64,000 nucleotides of DNA from Gordonia otitidis NBRC 100426 (GCF_000248075.1 NZ_BAFB01000082.1:1-64000), one strand, 5' to 3'; shown: positions 55,952 through 64,000, counted from the first letter of the stretch. Notes: generated by a model not told the origin, from the letters alone. A program made the numbers and translations.

Positions 55952-57052
55952 GACGCAGGTGAGGATGGAGCCCGCGGTACGCTCCGGCTCGGTCAGGATG
56001 TTGTCCCGGTGGTCAATCGCACCAGACAACGTCCTGATCTTGCATGTACCGCAGAAACCCTGACGGCATGAATACGGCACCGTCGGAATCTCCTTGCGTA
56101 GCGCGGACAGCAGCGTCTCGTCGGCCGCGACGTCGATCTGCTGCCCCGTCGACTCGATGGTCACCGTGAACGGGCGACCGTTCTCGACCGGTGGTGGACT
56201 GAATCGCTCATAATGCAGTTCCATGTCCGGGCGATCGTGTAAGTGACGGCGGAGCGCCTCCAGCATCGGGACCGGACCGCAACAGTAGACTGCGAGACCT
56301 GATGGAGCTCTACCGGTTTCGGAGTCGACGGAGCCCAGCAATTCTTCCATGGTCGGCAGACCGTGCTCGTCGTCGGTGCGGATCGTGATCTTGTCTCCGT
56401 AACGCGCGACCTCGTCGCGGAACGGGATCGAGTCCATGTTCCGGCCCGTGTATATCATCGACCAGTCGAGTCCGAGGCGCTCGGCCGCAGCCAACATCGG
56501 CAGGATCGGTGTGATCCCGATACCCGCGGCGACAAACCTCAGCGAGCGTGCCGGAGAGCCGTGACCGGGCAGAGCGATCGGAAATGCGTTGCGGGGTCCT
56601 TTGATCCGAACAGTGTCACCGACGTGCAGAGTGTCGTGTACCTCGACCGAGCCACCCCCGCCATCGGGAATGCGTCGGACTGCGATTCGATACGTGGCGC
56701 GGTCCGCGGGATCTCCGCACAGCGAGTACTCGCGCATCCGGCCGGACGGCAGCAGCAGGTCGAGATGTGCTCCCGCGTGCCATCGTTCGAGTAGCTGGTC
56801 GTCGAGTCCTGCGAAGGTCAGTGCGACCACGTTCTCGTCCTGCGCGACGACCTCTCGGCCGACGATGCGCAGTGTGGTGACGCCGTTGTCCTCGGCGGTT
56901 TCCCGTAGTGGCGAGAAGGGACGCCAGAAGGGAATCCATGCCTTCGACAGCACGGTGCCGAACGTCATCAGGGGATCGTGGCGCCAGCGGCCGTACAGAT
57001 GTGGCGGCGGTGAGGTGAACTCGGTGGTGTGTGGATGTACCCGTTGATTCAT
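55913..57052 (-). CDS. phthalate-dioxygenase-reductase-type oxidoreductase (FMN/FAD, NAD(P), 2Fe-2S)
   Basis: This is a 379-residue electron-transfer protein. Its order is flavin domain (REYSLCGDP near residue 107), NAD(P)-binding domain (FVAAGIGITPILPML, then CCGPVPMLEAL), and a C-terminal plant-type 2Fe-2S ferredoxin (SCRQGFCGTC near 335 and a final LTC). This order matches PDR/VanB reductases, which feed electrons from NAD(P)H to an oxygenase. An N-terminal extension of about 45 residues contains a hydrophobic stretch and is not usual in PDR. ATG 57052 has AGAGG 8 nt upstream. It follows the diiron gene by 22 bp. Confidence 0.92.
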   Translation of the reverse strand: MNQRVHPHTTEFTSPPPHLYGRWRHDPLMTFGTVLSKAWIPFWRPFSPLRETAEDNGVTTLRIVGREVVAQDENVVALTFAGLDDQLLERWHAGAHLDLLLPSGRMREYSLCGDPADRATYRIAVRRIPDGGGGSVEVHDTLHVGDTVRIKGPRNAFPIALPGHGSPARSLRFVAAGIGITPILPMLAAAERLGLDWSMIYTGRNMDSIPFRDEVARYGDKITIRTDDEHGLPTMEELLGSVDSETGRAPSGLAVYCCGPVPMLEALRRHLHDRPDMELHYERFSPPPVENGRPFTVTIESTGQQIDVAADETLLSALRKEIPTVPYSCRQGFCGTCKIRTLSGAIDHRDNILTEPERTAGSILTCVSRAGGDHLTLDL

Positions 57053-57074
57053 GATGTCTGCCTCTGGCATTCGG

Positions 57075-58001
57075 TCAGGAGGCGTTGCGCGCAGCAGGTG
57101 ACGACGCCAGATACGCCACAGCCTGTGCGGTCGAGCCGATCTCGGTGGGGTGGAACCCGGGCCGGAAATAGCTCACCGTGGCCAGCAGGACGCTGCGAAT
57201 CGTCGGGAGCACACCTGCTCGCACCCCGCGCATGTAGTGGTACTGCCGGTAGAAGAAGTTGTTGTGCCGGATCGACGTGTCCTGGCTGGTGATGAAGCGG
57301 AACCCGCGGAAGAGCAGGATCATCAGGGCGGGCAGCGCGATGAGCATGGCTCGCCCGCGACGCAGATAGCTGTCTCCGAAGTAGACCGCGACGTCGTGTG
57401 CGACCGCCCTGTGCTCGACCTCTTCAGCACCGTGCCAGGTGAACAGATCTGCCATCGTCGGGTGGGCGCCGACCTCGGTCCAGGTGTTGTTGAGTGCGAA
57501 ATCGCCCAGGATCGCGGTGTAGTGCTCGATGGCCGCGATCAGCCAGAGACGCTCGATGAGGTGCTTCTGCTTGGCCTCGGCCGAGCCCTTCTCGAGGGGG
57601 CCGAGGACCTTGCGAAACACCCACTCCATCTGACGGGCGTACGGCCGCGGGTCGATGCCGTGGTGATCGAGGAACTCCCACAGCACGTGGTCGTGTGCCT
57701 CGGCGTGCATGGCTTCCTGTCCGATGAAGCCGCGCATGGTTGCTGCGAGCTCCTCGTCGCGAACCAGGGGGAGCGCCTCGTTATAAGTCTGGACAAACCA
57801 CCGTTCCCCCTCGGGGAGAAGCAGATTGAGCACACTGATGAAGTCCGACGCGATCGGATGTCCTGGAATCCAGTGCAGCGGGACGTCGGACCAGTCGAAC
57901 GTCACGTTTCGTGCGTGGAGTTCGACCTCGCCGGGATCGGTCCCGTTGTCATGCGGCGTGTGCGGTGGTGTGGCGTCGAGCCGCTCGGCGTGTGCGTGCA
58001 C
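57075..58001 (-). CDS. PF10118-family protein with ferritin-like diiron ligand set
   Basis: This 308-residue helical protein belongs to the family labelled metal-dependent hydrolase (COG3687). GTG 58001 has AAGGAG 7 nt upstream, which selects it over TTG 58028. From the GTG start, Glu66, Glu96-x-x-His99, Glu159 and Glu194-x-x-His197 reproduce the two E + ExxH sets of ferritin-like diiron enzymes. A hydrophobic stretch (MLIALPALMILLFRGFRF) near residue 220 suggests membrane attachment. Between an alpha/beta hydrolase and a PDR-type reductase, an O2-using hydroxylase or desaturase role is more likely than hydrolysis. This is inference. Confidence 0.82.
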   Translation of the reverse strand: MHAHAERLDATPPHTPHDNGTDPGEVELHARNVTFDWSDVPLHWIPGHPIASDFISVLNLLLPEGERWFVQTYNEALPLVRDEELAATMRGFIGQEAMHAEAHDHVLWEFLDHHGIDPRPYARQMEWVFRKVLGPLEKGSAEAKQKHLIERLWLIAAIEHYTAILGDFALNNTWTEVGAHPTMADLFTWHGAEEVEHRAVAHDVAVYFGDSYLRRGRAMLIALPALMILLFRGFRFITSQDTSIRHNNFFYRQYHYMRGVRAGVLPTIRSVLLATVSYFRPGFHPTEIGSTAQAVAYLASSPAARNAS

Positions 58002-58024
58002 GGTGTAACTCCTTCGCAGTGTGG

Positions 58025-59023
58025 TCAACGGGCGGAAACGCGACTGTCGGTTGCCGGTTGGCCGGCTCGTCTGGAAGTGATCCGACGTACGAAGTCGCGG
58101 ACGCTGTCGGCCACGTAGGTGGGGTTCGTGGTCGGAACCCAGTGGGGCGTCGGCGATTCCTGGCGGGTGAGGTCGGGTGCAAAGCGGCCTGTGTTGCGCA
58201 GCAGGTGCGTTCGCACGGCGAAGTCGCGGGTGTTCACGAGTTCGAGGATCGGCACGTCGGTCACCCGCGGGTTGGGCTTGCCGACCTTCCGAATCATGTT
58301 GGCGCGGTAGTAGCGCGCCCCCGAACGCATGTCACGTCGAAGCGTCGGTGCGACCACGATCTGCTCTGCGGGCGTGCCGTCCACGAGGCGGAGGAACCGC
58401 CGCCACGCCGTCGGGGAGCCGAGGGTCGCGGAGATCAGCGTCGGACCCAGCGGCAGGTGGAGTAGGAGGATGTAGGTCGAGAAGAACGACTGCACGAGTG
58501 TGTCGAGAAGCCGACGCGGTGTCGGATGAGAGATGTTCTCGCGGAGAAGAATCCCTACGTGATCGAGGCTGGGGCCGGAGATCGTCGTGAACGACGCGAA
58601 GTGGTCGGCGGCGTCTTCTCGCGACATCGCCTCCCAGGACTGGATCGAACCCCAGTCGTGCGCGACCACGTGGACCGGGGCATCGGGGCTGACGGCCTCC
58701 GCGACCGCGTACAGGTCGTCGGCGAGCGTCTCGATGCGGTACGCGGAGACTCCGCGCGGGCTGTCGCTGCTGCCGAGTCCACGCGTGTCATATGCCACGA
58801 CCCGGACATCGTCGGCGAGGCGTCGAGCGACCTCGGTCCACACGTGGTGCGTGTCGGGCCAGCCGTGCACGAACACGACCGTCGGGCGGTCGTCGACCGT
58901 GGCGCCGCGCGCGCTTCTCCCAAGCTCGATGCTCGCAGGCTCGATGCTCACGGGCTCGTCGAACTCGAACACCGCGAGCCGTGCGCCGTTGACCTCCGCG
59001 CGTCGTTCGACCCACTGCTTCAT
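58025..59023 (-). CDS. alpha/beta hydrolase, epoxide-hydrolase/EphD-like fold
   Basis: This is a 332-residue alpha/beta hydrolase. The HGWPDTHHVW oxyanion-loop motif is near residue 53, and YDTRGLGSSD follows. The nucleophile elbow is VVAHDWGS near 122, which gives Asp as the nucleophile, as in epoxide hydrolases and haloalkane dehalogenases. A His near the C-terminus (TPHWVP) completes the set. ATG 59023 has GGGGTGA upstream. It is the first gene of the run with the diiron and reductase genes, 23 bp before the diiron start. An epoxide or ester product of that oxygenase-like pair would suit it as substrate, but this is inference. Confidence 0.88.
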   Translation of the reverse strand: MKQWVERRAEVNGARLAVFEFDEPVSIEPASIELGRSARGATVDDRPTVVFVHGWPDTHHVWTEVARRLADDVRVVAYDTRGLGSSDSPRGVSAYRIETLADDLYAVAEAVSPDAPVHVVAHDWGSIQSWEAMSREDAADHFASFTTISGPSLDHVGILLRENISHPTPRRLLDTLVQSFFSTYILLLHLPLGPTLISATLGSPTAWRRFLRLVDGTPAEQIVVAPTLRRDMRSGARYYRANMIRKVGKPNPRVTDVPILELVNTRDFAVRTHLLRNTGRFAPDLTRQESPTPHWVPTTNPTYVADSVRDFVRRITSRRAGQPATDSRVSAR

Positions 59024-59114
59024 ACGTCACCCCTTCGGAACCGTGCTGGGGTTAACGTAACCGAGCGTCACACCAATGTCCAGAGATGATGACAACGCAG
59101 AGTGTCACGTTAGC

Positions 59115-59240
59115 GCGCCGACGGCACCGCAGGTTGCGCTGACGGCACCACGAATCGCGCCGACGGCACCACGGATCACGCCGACGGCACCGCAGATGAC
59201 GCCGACGGCACCGCAGATTACGCCGACGGCACCCGGCCTG
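59115..59240. repeat. 21-bp tandem repeat, six copies
   Basis: Units of about GCGCCGACGGCACCGCAGATN begin at 59115, 59136, 59157, 59178, 59199 and 59220; the last is partial. They end 6 bp from the aminotransferase stop. Because 21 is a multiple of three, the plus strand stays open through all units (repeating T-A-P-[QR]-x-x-P). This is part of a 59-codon frame from ATG 59076 to TGA 59253-59255 that has no ribosome site. Confidence 0.85.
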
Positions 59241-59245
59241 GCCGC

Positions 59246-60499
59246 CTATTGGTGATACGAGGACAGGAAGTTGCCGATTCGTTCGACCGCGTCCTCGAGG
59301 TCACGGGACCAGGGAAGCGTGACGATGCGGAAATGGTTGTTGTCGTCGAGGTTGAAGCCACTGCCCTGCACAACCAGGATCTTCTCCTGGAGCAGCAGGT
59401 CCTGGACGAACAGCTCGTCGTTGTGGATCTCGTGGACCTCGGGGTCGAGACGGGGGAACGCATACAACGCGCCCTTGGGCTTGACGCAGCTGACGCCTGG
59501 GATCTCGTTCAGCTTCTCCCAGGTCACATTGCGCTGCTCGTACAAACGTCCACCGGGAGCGACGAGGGCGTCAATGCTCTGGTAGCCGCCGAGCGCGACC
59601 TGGATCGCGTGCTGTCCGGGGACGTTGGCGCACAGGCGCGTCGACGCGAGAATGCCGAGCCCCTCGATGAAGCCCTTGGCGTGATCCTTCGGGCCGGTCA
59701 GCACCACCCAGCCCGCCCGATAACCGCAGACGCGATAGGCCTTCGAGAGCCCGTTGAACGTCAGACACAGCAGGTCAGGGGCCAGCGATGCGATGTTGAC
59801 GTGCTCGGCGTCGTCGTAAAGGATCTTGTCGTAGATCTCGTCGGCCAGGATGAGCAGCGAGTGGCGTCGAGCGACGTCGACGAGCTGCTCGAGCACCTCA
59901 CGCGAGTAGACCGCGCCAGTGGGGTTGTTGGGGTTGATCACGACGATCGCCTTGGTGCGGTCGGTGATCTTGGCCTCGATGTCGGCGATGTCGGGGTTCC
60001 ACTCGTTGTCCTCATCGCAGCGGTAGTGCACCGCGGTACCGCCGGACAGGGCCGTCATGGCTGTCCAGAGCGGGTAGTCGGGGGCTGGGATGAGGACTTC
60101 GTCGCCGTTGTTGAGCAACGCCTGCATCGTCATGGTGATGAGCTCGGAGACGCCGTTGCCGAGGATGACGTCGTCGACGTCGAAGTACGGGAAGTCGGGC
60201 AGGAGTTCGTAGCGGGTGACCACGGCACGACGCGCCGACAGCACGCCCGCCGACTCCGAATAGCCCTGCGAGTAGGGCAGCGCATGGATCATGTCGCGCA
60301 TGATCACGTCGGGGGCCTCGAAACCGAACAGCGCGGGGTTGCCGATGTTGAGTTTCATGATCCGATGGCCCTCTGCCTCGAGTCGCGCCGCATGCGCGTG
60401 CACCGGCCCACGGATCTCGTAGCAGACGTTCTGCAGCTTCTCGGACTGCTCCAACGGCTTGAGGTTCTGGTTCAGGTGCGATACATACGGCCTACTCAC
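59246..60499 (-). CDS. aspC: pyridoxal-phosphate aminotransferase (AspC/AlaT-like)
   Basis: This fold-type I aminotransferase of about 417 residues transfers amino groups between an amino acid and 2-oxoglutarate, probably alanine or aspartate. It has KLNIGNPALFGF near the N-terminus, VINPNNPTGAVYSREVL, and DEIYDKILYDD. The PLP lysine lies in TFNGLSKAYRVCGYRAGW near residue 235, and the substrate arginine in NNHFRIVTLPW near 395. GTG 60499 is the chosen start; GTG 60559 is open. The gene lies beside the large Fe-S oxidoreductase, the same order as Rv0337c-Rv0338c, which supports the symbol. The exact substrate is not certain. Confidence 0.92.
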   Translation of the reverse strand: MSRPYVSHLNQNLKPLEQSEKLQNVCYEIRGPVHAHAARLEAEGHRIMKLNIGNPALFGFEAPDVIMRDMIHALPYSQGYSESAGVLSARRAVVTRYELLPDFPYFDVDDVILGNGVSELITMTMQALLNNGDEVLIPAPDYPLWTAMTALSGGTAVHYRCDEDNEWNPDIADIEAKITDRTKAIVVINPNNPTGAVYSREVLEQLVDVARRHSLLILADEIYDKILYDDAEHVNIASLAPDLLCLTFNGLSKAYRVCGYRAGWVVLTGPKDHAKGFIEGLGILASTRLCANVPGQHAIQVALGGYQSIDALVAPGGRLYEQRNVTWEKLNEIPGVSCVKPKGALYAFPRLDPEVHEIHNDELFVQDLLLQEKILVVQGSGFNLDDNNHFRIVTLPWSRDLEDAVERIGNFLSSYHQ

Positions 60500-60554
60500 G
60501 AGTTCAATTGTCTCAGCCGCAGGCAACTCGGTTTTTTCGGGCCGTCGAGTGGCG

Positions 60555-60714
60555 CGCACGGTCGACGGTCAGGAGCGCCCGCTGGGCGGAGAAGAACGCA
60601 CGGTCGACTGCCAGGAGCGCCCACTCGACGCATGAGAACGCCCACCCGACGCGAGCCTGCATCGAGTGGGCGTCTCTTGCTGTCGACTGTGCGCTTCTGC
60701 ACGTCGACTGTGCG
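60555..60714. repeat. 42-bp direct repeat plus 36-bp imperfect inverted repeat
   Basis: Two head-to-tail copies of a 42-bp unit start at 60555 and 60597, both with CGCACGGTCGAC and then CAGGAGCGCCC. The second copy (60597-60632) pairs with 60658-60693 at 29 of 36 positions, giving a stem with a 25-nt loop. GTCGACTGTGCG recurs at 60682 and 60703. It fills the gap between the Fe-S gene's stop and the aminotransferase start and may act as a terminator. Confidence 0.75.
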
Positions 60715-60718
60715 TTGA

Positions 60719-63700
60719 TCAGCGCTGGCCGGGGCGCTTCTTCCCCGCGGCGATACCGAAGCCCTTGGCCTTCGACGCGCCCGTCTCGGCGATCGTGCGG
60801 CCGTCGGAATCCGAACCGCCGTTCGACGCCGGGCTGTTCGACGCCTCTGCATCGCTGTCGTCGGCGGTTTCGCTCGACACACCTGACGCCGCTTCCGACT
60901 CCGTCGAATCGCTCGTCGCAGGGGTCTGCGGCTCGGCCTCAGACTCCGGGGCGGGCTCAGCCGCCTCAGCCTCGGGTCCCTCACTCGAGGGAGCCTCCGG
61001 AGCAGCAGTGGCCTGTGGAGCAGCAACCTTCGGCGCCGAGGCACCGCCTGGGCGCTTCTTGCCCGCGGCCATGCCGAACCCCTTGGCCTTGGCAGGCTTT
61101 GCCTCCGTTGTCGCAGCGGGCTTTGCCTCTGTGGTTGCAGATGCCTCCGTGGCGGGAGTGCTTGCAGCCGTTGCCGATTCGGTATCGGCGGTGGGTGCGG
61201 CGTCGGGTGCCGACTCGGTCTCCGCCACCTTGTTCTCGGCGGCAGCGGTCACTCCCGCACCGGCTGCAGCTGCATTCGTGCTCGCGCCGGGCTTCTTCAT
61301 CCCCGGCCGCTTGCCCGCGGCCATGCCGAAGCCCTTGGCCTTGGCAGGCTTCGGCTCGTCGGCAGTGGAGTTCGCCGCGTTCTCGACGGCTGCCGACGAC
61401 TCGGCCTGCGCGGGAGCGGGCTCGGCAGACGGGGCAGCTGACTTCGCACCCGGCTTCTTGATTCCGCCCTTCATGCCGAATCCCTTTGCGGCGGGCTTCT
61501 TCTCGGCGGGCGCTTCTTCGGCCGGTGCGCTACTCGACGCCGCGGGTGCCTTCGCTGCGCCTCCGGGCTTCTTGCCGCCCTTCATACCCAGGCCGACCTT
61601 CGGCTTCGGCTTGGCGTCGGTGGCGGCTCCCGCTGCGGCAGCAGCAGGAGCGGCTGCGGCGACCTTCTCCTTCTCCGGCTCGGGTTCGGGCTCGGCGGCA
61701 GGCTTGGGGTTCGGTCCGAGGAACCGGCCCCCGCGCGTCACCTCCGGCAGACCACGCTTGACCGAGTCGAGCAGCATCTGCGAGACGTCGACGACCTCGA
61801 TCTTGCCCTCGTTCTCGGTGCCGGACGTCCGCGCGGTGACTCCGTCGGTCAGCATCACGCGGCAGAACGGGCAGCCGGTCGCGATCTTCTGCGGTGTCTC
61901 GTCGTTCCCTGCGGTTCCCGGGGCCAGAGTGTCGAGCGCCTCGTCGACCCGGTCGATGTTGATGCGCTTGCCGATCTGCTCTTCCATCCACATGCGCGCT
62001 CCGCCAGCGCCGCAGCACATGGACCGCTCGCCGTGGCGCGGCATCTCGCGCAGCGTCGACCCCGACGCCTCCATCAGCTCACGCGGAGCGTCGTAGACCT
62101 TGTTGTGGCGTCCCAGATAGCAGGGGTCGTGGTAGGTCACGCCTTCACCCATGGGTGCGACGGGCACGAGGCGCTTCTCGCGCACCAGCCGGTTGAGTAG
62201 CTGGGTGTGGTGCACGACCTCGTACTTGGCGCCGAGCTGTGGGTACTCGTTCGACAATGTGTTGAAGCAGTGCGCACAGGTCACGACGACCTTCTTGCGC
62301 TGGGACGGCGCGGTCTCGAAGACACCGTTGATGGTTTCGATGTTCTGCTGCGCCAGCATCTGGAACAGGAACTCGTTGCCTGCGCGTCGAGCGGAGTCAC
62401 CGGTGCAGGTTTCGCCCTCGCCGAGGACCATGAAGTTCACCGCCGCGATGTCGAGGAGTTCGGCGACGGCCTTGGTGGTCTTCTTCGCGCGGTCCTCGTA
62501 GGCGCCTGCGCAACCGACCCAGAACAGGTACTCGAAGCCCTCGAACGATTCGACGTCGGAGCCGAACACCGGGATCTCGATGTCCATCTCGTCGATCCAG
62601 TTGGTGCGCGCCGACGAATTCTGACCCCAGGGGTTGCCCTTGTTCTCGAGGTTCTTGAACATGCCCGCGAGTTCGGTCGGGAAGTCGGACTCGATGAGCA
62701 CCTGGTAGCGGCGCATGTCGATGATGTGGTCGACGTGCTCGATATCGACGGGGCACTGCTCGACGCACGCACCACACGTGGTGCAACTCCACAACGTCTC
62801 GGTGTCGATGACGGCGCCGAGCTGTTCGGGGTCGAACGCCCCGTCATCTTCGACGATGCCCTCGCCGCCGCCCATGAGTCCCTTGGACTCGCCGACCAGC
62901 TTGCGAGAAGCCTCGGCACGCGCCGACTCGGGGATCTTGGCCAGCTTGGCCTCGTCGACGTTGCCGTCGGCGTCGACCAGTCCGACCTCGTCGCCGCCCA
63001 TGTCCTTGCGTCCACCAGCGATCAGGTACGGCGCCTTGGCCTGTGCGTGATCGCGCAGCGACATGATCAGCAGCTTGGGGCTCAACGGTTTACCGGTGTT
63101 CCACGCGGGGCACTGGCTCTGGCAGCGACCGCATTCGGTACACGTCGTGAAGTCGAGCCACCCCTTCCACGAGAAGTCCTCGACCTTGCCCGCACCGAAG
63201 GCGTCGACGTCGGGGTCGGCGGTCTCCATGTCGAGGACCTTGCCCTGGCTCATCATCGGCTTGGCCGCACCGAGTGCGACGCCGCCATCCTGCTCACGCT
63301 TGAGATAGATGTTGAAGAACGCCGCGAACCGGTGCCATGCGACGCCCCAGTCGATGTTCGCTCCGACGACCGCGAGCCAGATCATGCCGCTCATGAGCTT
63401 GACCACCGCGGCGGCGGTGACCCAGTAGACCGAGGACCCCTCGAAGAGCTGCGCGAAGTAGTGGGTGAAGAACGACGTCCAGATCGGCGGATCCTCGATG
63501 CCCGACGAGATCTTGAAGGTCTTCACGAAGATCATGCCCAGGCCCTCGATGAGGACCACCAGCTCCACGAAGTACGCGGCGCCGAAGCGTGAGCCCGCGA
63601 AGCGTGACAATCGAGTAGGCACACGCGGGTGGTTGAGCTGCCTGATGATCATCAGCGCGAGAATGCCGATCACGGTGCCGAGCCCGAGGACCTCGTCGGC

Positions 63701-64000
63701 GAAGATGTAGATGTGCCACGCGCCGATGACCGGCCAGTGGAATTCAGGGTCGAAGATCTGGCCGTACGCCTCGAACCAGAAGATCGCCCCGATGAGGAAT
63801 CCGAACATGACGAGCCAGTGGGCCCAGCCGACGGTTCGGAACTTCACCATCCGCGTGTGGCCGACGAACTCCTTGAGCATCGTCCACAGTCGTGGTCCGA
63901 CCGGCCAGTAGCGGGTGCTGTCGACCTTCTGCCCCTGGGCGATCGCCCGGACCATGGTCCACACGCCGCGCAGGAAGCTGGCCCAGCAGAACAAGCTGAT
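60719..64000 (-). CDS. large (Fe-S)-binding oxidoreductase, HdrD/GlcF-like with membrane domain; 5' end beyond window
   Basis: At least 1090 residues are visible; the frame continues past the window's right edge, so the start is missing. In order, it has about five membrane helices that resemble the NarI/DsrM-type cytochrome region, two 4Fe-4S sites (TCTECGRCQSQCPAW and CTTCGACVEQCPVD), and two CCG-type domains (CAHCFNTL; SMCCGAGGARMW). A C-terminal tail of about 330 residues is rich in Ala, Pro, Glu and Lys. The tail carries five KGFGM/KGFGI-type blocks ending in GKKPG or GKRPG. It resembles M. tuberculosis Rv0338c and lies next to aspC as there. It likely moves electrons to or from quinone. 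Confidence 0.9.
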   Translation of the reverse strand: MSLFCWASFLRGVWTMVRAIAQGQKVDSTRYWPVGPRLWTMLKEFVGHTRMVKFRTVGWAHWLVMFGFLIGAIFWFEAYGQIFDPEFHWPVIGAWHIYIFADEVLGLGTVIGILALMIIRQLNHPRVPTRLSRFAGSRFGAAYFVELVVLIEGLGMIFVKTFKISSGIEDPPIWTSFFTHYFAQLFEGSSVYWVTAAAVVKLMSGMIWLAVVGANIDWGVAWHRFAAFFNIYLKREQDGGVALGAAKPMMSQGKVLDMETADPDVDAFGAGKVEDFSWKGWLDFTTCTECGRCQSQCPAWNTGKPLSPKLLIMSLRDHAQAKAPYLIAGGRKDMGGDEVGLVDADGNVDEAKLAKIPESARAEASRKLVGESKGLMGGGEGIVEDDGAFDPEQLGAVIDTETLWSCTTCGACVEQCPVDIEHVDHIIDMRRYQVLIESDFPTELAGMFKNLENKGNPWGQNSSARTNWIDEMDIEIPVFGSDVESFEGFEYLFWVGCAGAYEDRAKKTTKAVAELLDIAAVNFMVLGEGETCTGDSARRAGNEFLFQMLAQQNIETINGVFETAPSQRKKVVVTCAHCFNTLSNEYPQLGAKYEVVHHTQLLNRLVREKRLVPVAPMGEGVTYHDPCYLGRHNKVYDAPRELMEASGSTLREMPRHGERSMCCGAGGARMWMEEQIGKRINIDRVDEALDTLAPGTAGNDETPQKIATGCPFCRVMLTDGVTARTSGTENEGKIEVVDVSQMLLDSVKRGLPEVTRGGRFLGPNPKPAAEPEPEPEKEKVAAAAPAAAAAGAATDAKPKPKVGLGMKGGKKPGGAAKAPAASSSAPAEEAPAEKKPAAKGFGMKGGIKKPGAKSAAPSAEPAPAQAESSAAVENAANSTADEPKPAKAKGFGMAAGKRPGMKKPGASTNAAAAGAGVTAAAENKVAETESAPDAAPTADTESATAASTPATEASATTEAKPAATTEAKPAKAKGFGMAAGKKRPGGASAPKVAAPQATAAPEAPSSEGPEAEAAEPAPESEAEPQTPATSDSTESEAASGVSSETADDSDAEASNSPASNGGSDSDGRTIAETGASKAKGFGIAAGKKRPGQR

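Noticed and set aside
59115-59240. CRISPR array
   Set aside because: The repeats are contiguous 21-bp units without spacers and there are no cas genes.
59249-60718. 489-codon plus-strand open frame
   Set aside because: It mirrors the aminotransferase gene and is Val/Asp/Glu-rich as expected from the complement of its codons.

Overview
The window is high-GC DNA with dense genes, short intergenic gaps and many GTG starts, and it reads as a chromosome segment of a Mycobacteriales actinobacterium. Gordonia or a close relative is my best guess, by inference from gene content and order rather than from any marker gene. Supporting features are F420-dependent glucose-6-phosphate dehydrogenase, the PknG/GlnH/GlnX sensory module, a DUF222/13E12-family HNH gene with an actinobacterial-type LexA box, a mycofactocin-type NDMA-dependent alcohol dehydrogenase, and gene blocks in the same order as Mycobacterium tuberculosis.

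Layout. (1) 0.2-18.8 kb is a conserved block: fgd, then (after a LysR/EamA pair, a GNAT and a TetR) pta-ackA, the opposing glnX-glnH-pknG operon, mutT3, a stand-alone LeuA-type regulatory domain, thiE, and a TPP riboswitch driving thiO-thiS-thiG. (2) 18.8-48.0 kb is mostly accessory: an ABC exporter pair, a large LuxR-type ATPase regulator, a membrane protein, a DMT-type permease divergent from an ATP-grasp enzyme, then a long minus-strand run. That run holds an N-acyl-D-amino-acid deacylase, an FAD amino-acid oxidase, RidA, a PucR regulator and guanine deaminase. It is followed by a Tat-exported ceramidase, a TetR/MFS pair, the SOS-linked HNH gene, a SCO6745-type/SnoaL/phosphoribosyltransferase trio, a Mg2+ P-type ATPase, a MftR-like TetR divergent from the NDMA-dependent alcohol dehydrogenase, a DUF1275 protein and an F420-reductase-like protein. 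(3) 48.3-51.5 kb is conserved again: tRNA-Gly(CCC), an SDR, dcd and a UDP-glucose dehydrogenase gene. (4) 51.6-59.0 kb holds an unknown one-pass membrane protein, a MerR, a TetR/MFS efflux pair with a doubled operator, and an operon of an alpha/beta hydrolase, a ferritin-like diiron protein and a phthalate-dioxygenase-type reductase. (5) 59.2-64.0 kb has the aspC-like aminotransferase and the large iron-sulfur oxidoreductase next to it, which runs off the end of the window.

How the genes work together. pta-ackA interconverts acetyl-CoA and acetate. glnX-glnH-pknG is the amino-acid-sensing kinase module that controls 2-oxoglutarate metabolism. The thi genes make the thiazole half of thiamine and join the halves, under TPP feedback. 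The deacylase, oxidase and RidA form a plausible N-acyl-D-amino-acid to keto-acid route. The oxidase gene is preceded by a 13-codon threonine-rich reading frame that overlaps its start. The reductase plus diiron protein plus hydrolase operon looks like an undescribed oxygenase-like module.

Besides genes, the window has four short repeat arrays placed at or just beyond minus-strand stop codons, several clean palindromic operators, three hairpin terminators and many genes that look leaderless. I saw no insertion sequence, prophage, CRISPR array or rRNA.
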